Below, in pieces: positions 62,814-64,000 of a stretch of 64,000 nucleotides of DNA. A program made the translations under genes and the position numbers. Within the stretch, counting starts at the first letter, position 1; each line of letters begins with the position of its first letter. The notes beneath the pieces were generated by a model, which saw only the letters and a program-made list of their open reading frames with translations, ran no database searches and had not been told where the DNA came from. Source of the DNA: Vibrio hangzhouensis (GTDB lineage Bacteria; Pseudomonadota; Gammaproteobacteria; Enterobacterales; Vibrionaceae); contig NZ_FNVG01000015.1 in NCBI RefSeq assembly GCF_900107935.1, positions 59,920-123,919 of the forward strand. The letters are read 5' to 3'.

Positions 62814-63122
62814 TTACCCAGACTTTTCGATTGGAAAGACATTACAGTACAACTCTTTCTCGTACTGCATCTCCAGTTTCTTGCGCCAGTTTTGAGCAGA
62901 GTTAATAGGGATCAAGTAAAACCTCTCTCTGCTGGTGTCGGTCACAAAGGCAATACCATGTTGCATCAATTCATAGTGAATGTCGTTAACAAACCCTAGC
63001 GAAAAACCTTGCCTACCGGATAATTGATTAATGTCCTCTCTGGTAAGAATCACTCCGTCTTTTTCCGAAGCGAATCTCTCCCTAAGCCATCGGGCAAACT
63101 GCCTTGATGAAATCATTGTCAT
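62814..63122 (-). CDS. Small protein of unknown function
   Basis: 102 residues from the ATG at 63122 (MTMISSRQFARWLRERFASE), which follows AAGGA. A longer frame upstream lacks a ribosome site. No family recognised. It is a soluble, mixed alpha/beta sequence with a possible helix-turn-helix-like stretch (VILTREDINQLSGRQGFSLGF), a Tyr/Phe-rich core (RERFYLIPI) and a charged C-terminus. It starts just after the terminator on the opposite strand. Alone in its unit. Confidence 0.6.
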   Translation of the reverse strand: MTMISSRQFARWLRERFASEKDGVILTREDINQLSGRQGFSLGFVNDIHYELMQHGIAFVTDTSRERFYLIPINSAQNWRKKLEMQYEKELYCNVFPIEKSG

Positions 63123-63298
63123 AACAGTATTCCTTACCCAAAACGTAGCGGGGATATCCCCTAAAAGCAGCAGAGAAGCCTTTACTAACAACAACCAAAT
63201 CAAGAAAACTACGACTCATCCACTGAAGTACTCATAACAATAGTCAACATCATTCAACTTCTCCAGTCGCATAAGTGAGAGAATAAGCAATAGATTTA

Positions 63299-63634
63299 TT
63301 ATCCGTAATGCTCAGCGTTATCGTAATAATCGCAGGCATTTAGTGGTAAGAACACCACAGCCACCTCAAAGTCTTCCCCTAAAGCACCGCGAACCTGCTC
63401 AGTGATCGCCCCTGCCACCTTATCTTTGACTTCCTGCCCTCTATCAAACCACAGCACTTCAACAAAGGGATACGCTGAACTCTGACGACCGTCAAAGAAG
63501 AATGAGCTAGAAATATGTTCAATGGTAAAGTCCTCTCGCGGGCAATCCATCAATGGTTGCAATTGATCAACAAGCGGTTGAGACAAGGTTTTTACCATCT
63601 CTGGATTGATCGCTCTAAATCGTAAATGTGGCAT
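63299..63634 (-). CDS. DUF1904 family protein
   Basis: 111 residues, recognised as DUF1904 by MPHLRFRAINPEMVKTLS, FTIEHISSSFFFDG, YPFVEVLWFDRGQEVKDKVA and VVFLPLNACDYYDN. It has a tautomerase-like alpha/beta length, but no catalytic role is known to me. Cytosolic. Monocistronic. Confidence 0.8.
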   Translation of the reverse strand: MPHLRFRAINPEMVKTLSQPLVDQLQPLMDCPREDFTIEHISSSFFFDGRQSSAYPFVEVLWFDRGQEVKDKVAGAITEQVRGALGEDFEVAVVFLPLNACDYYDNAEHYG

Positions 63635-63770
63635 AACTAGGCCCCTGTTTAGTGACTAATAAATTAAGTGTATCAGCAAGGTACACAAAGCGGGAGCGAA
63701 TCAGCGGTAACTAAAGCGTTTTAATGACGAGTCGCAATTAAAGAGATAGAGATAAACGTATGGCAGACGA
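63635..63770. other. Spacer before the right-end repeats
   Basis: About 135 bp between the DUF1904 start and the tandem repeats. It should carry the DUF1904 promoter. No clear gene or motif. Confidence 0.4.
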
Positions 63771-64000
63771 AAAAACGAAAAAGGCTCTGACCTAAGTCAG
63801 AGCCTTTGAATATGGCAGGGGGGACTGGGCCGGCATCCCGGAGATTCGATGGGAATTGCCGCCAAGCGGGCTGGCAATTCAGGGAGGCACCCGGTTATCC
63901 CAACGCGTCGCTTTGCAAAAGCGAAAACAAAAAAGGCTCCGACCTAAGTCAGAGCCTTTGAATATAGCTGGGGGACTGGGCCGGCATTCCGGAGATTCGA
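63771..64000 (-). repeat. Tandem ~152-bp repeat units with minus-strand terminators, cut by the window edge
   Basis: The segment 63781-63849 recurs at 63933-64000 with about six differences and one missing G. Each copy begins with a 12-bp hairpin (AAAGGCTCTGAC / GTCAGAGCCTTT at 63780-63807, and a near copy with one change at 63932-63959). These are preceded on the plus strand by A-runs, so on the minus strand they read as terminators. A GC-rich tail (GGGGGACTGGGCCGGCAT, then GGAGATTCGA) follows. Between copies is an 8-bp palindrome GAATTGCC / GGCAATTC. The array probably continues past the window. What lies upstream on the minus strand cannot be seen. Confidence 0.75.

Noticed and set aside
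63820..63870. tmRNA-like or tRNA-like segment (GGAGATTCGATGGGAATTGCC)
   Set aside because: It resembles the tmRNA 5' end only over about 15 bases. No tag frame, no cloverleaf and no CCA end can be drawn, and the block is tandemly repeated.
1..64000. Insertion sequences, integrons, prophage, CRISPR arrays, rRNA or tRNA genes
   Set aside because: No transposase, integrase, direct-repeat array, attC site or cloverleaf was seen. The only tandem repeat is at the right edge.

Overview
The window looks like a piece of the large chromosome of a Vibrio (Vibrionaceae, Gammaproteobacteria). The evidence is a ChiA-type chitinase whose catalytic Glu falls at residue 315, as in Vibrio harveyi ChiA, an isc-trmJ-suhB-secFD-tgt-queA block, an oxyR/peroxiredoxin pair and a pho/polyphosphate block. 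From memory the order matches the region around VC0710-VC0768 of V. cholerae. I see no insertion sequence, integrase, prophage or CRISPR array. This is mostly conserved core chromosome, and the unusual features are local.

Layout. 1-3.6 kb: an orphan PhnD-like binding protein and chitinase A. 3.9-5.7 kb: a TPP riboswitch followed by thiD and tenA. 5.7-8.3 kb: an AGCS sodium:amino-acid symporter behind a long structured leader, convergent with a SatP-type acetate transporter. 8.4-13.4 kb: guaBA, divergent xseA and a YfgJ zinc ribbon. 13.5-24.8 kb: a GAF-GGDEF cyclase, an AlaX-type tRNA editor, then der, bamB, yfgM, hisS, ispG, rodZ, rlmN and ndk. 24.9-32.8 kb: pepB and iscX-fdx-hscA-hscB-iscA-iscU-iscS-iscR, then trmJ. 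All of 13.1-32.8 kb is on the minus strand. 33-39.7 kb: suhB (+), then queA-tgt-yajC-secD-secF (-). 39.9-44.3 kb: a CBS-domain protein, a malate-synthase-like gene that has lost catalytic residues, oxyR and prxA. 44.5-47.5 kb: cutC, ppk2, a LysR regulator and a small outer-membrane barrel. 47.5-59.9 kb: phoU-pstB-pstA-pstC (-), ppk1-ppx (+) and pstS-phoR-phoB (-). 60-63.6 kb: rdgC, trhP, a YfhL-type ferredoxin and two small genes. The last 220 bp begin a tandem repeat that runs off the right edge.

How the genes work together. The isc block builds Fe-S clusters and is autoregulated by IscR through two adjacent sites. Likely client proteins lie nearby (ispG, rlmN, trhP, the YfhL ferredoxin). 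The pho block joins phosphate sensing (PhoBR, PhoU), uptake (PstSCAB), polyphosphate synthesis (Ppk1, Ppk2) and polyphosphate degradation (Ppx). Good Pho-box matches lie upstream of pstC and phoB. OxyR and PrxA form a divergent peroxide-response pair.

The items most worth checking are the malate-synthase-like protein (catalytic Asp replaced by Ala, acetyl-CoA-site loop missing, no adjacent isocitrate lyase), the four-helix leader RNA of the AGCS symporter, the tandem ~152-bp repeats at the right edge, and a candidate extra IscR site between trmJ and suhB.
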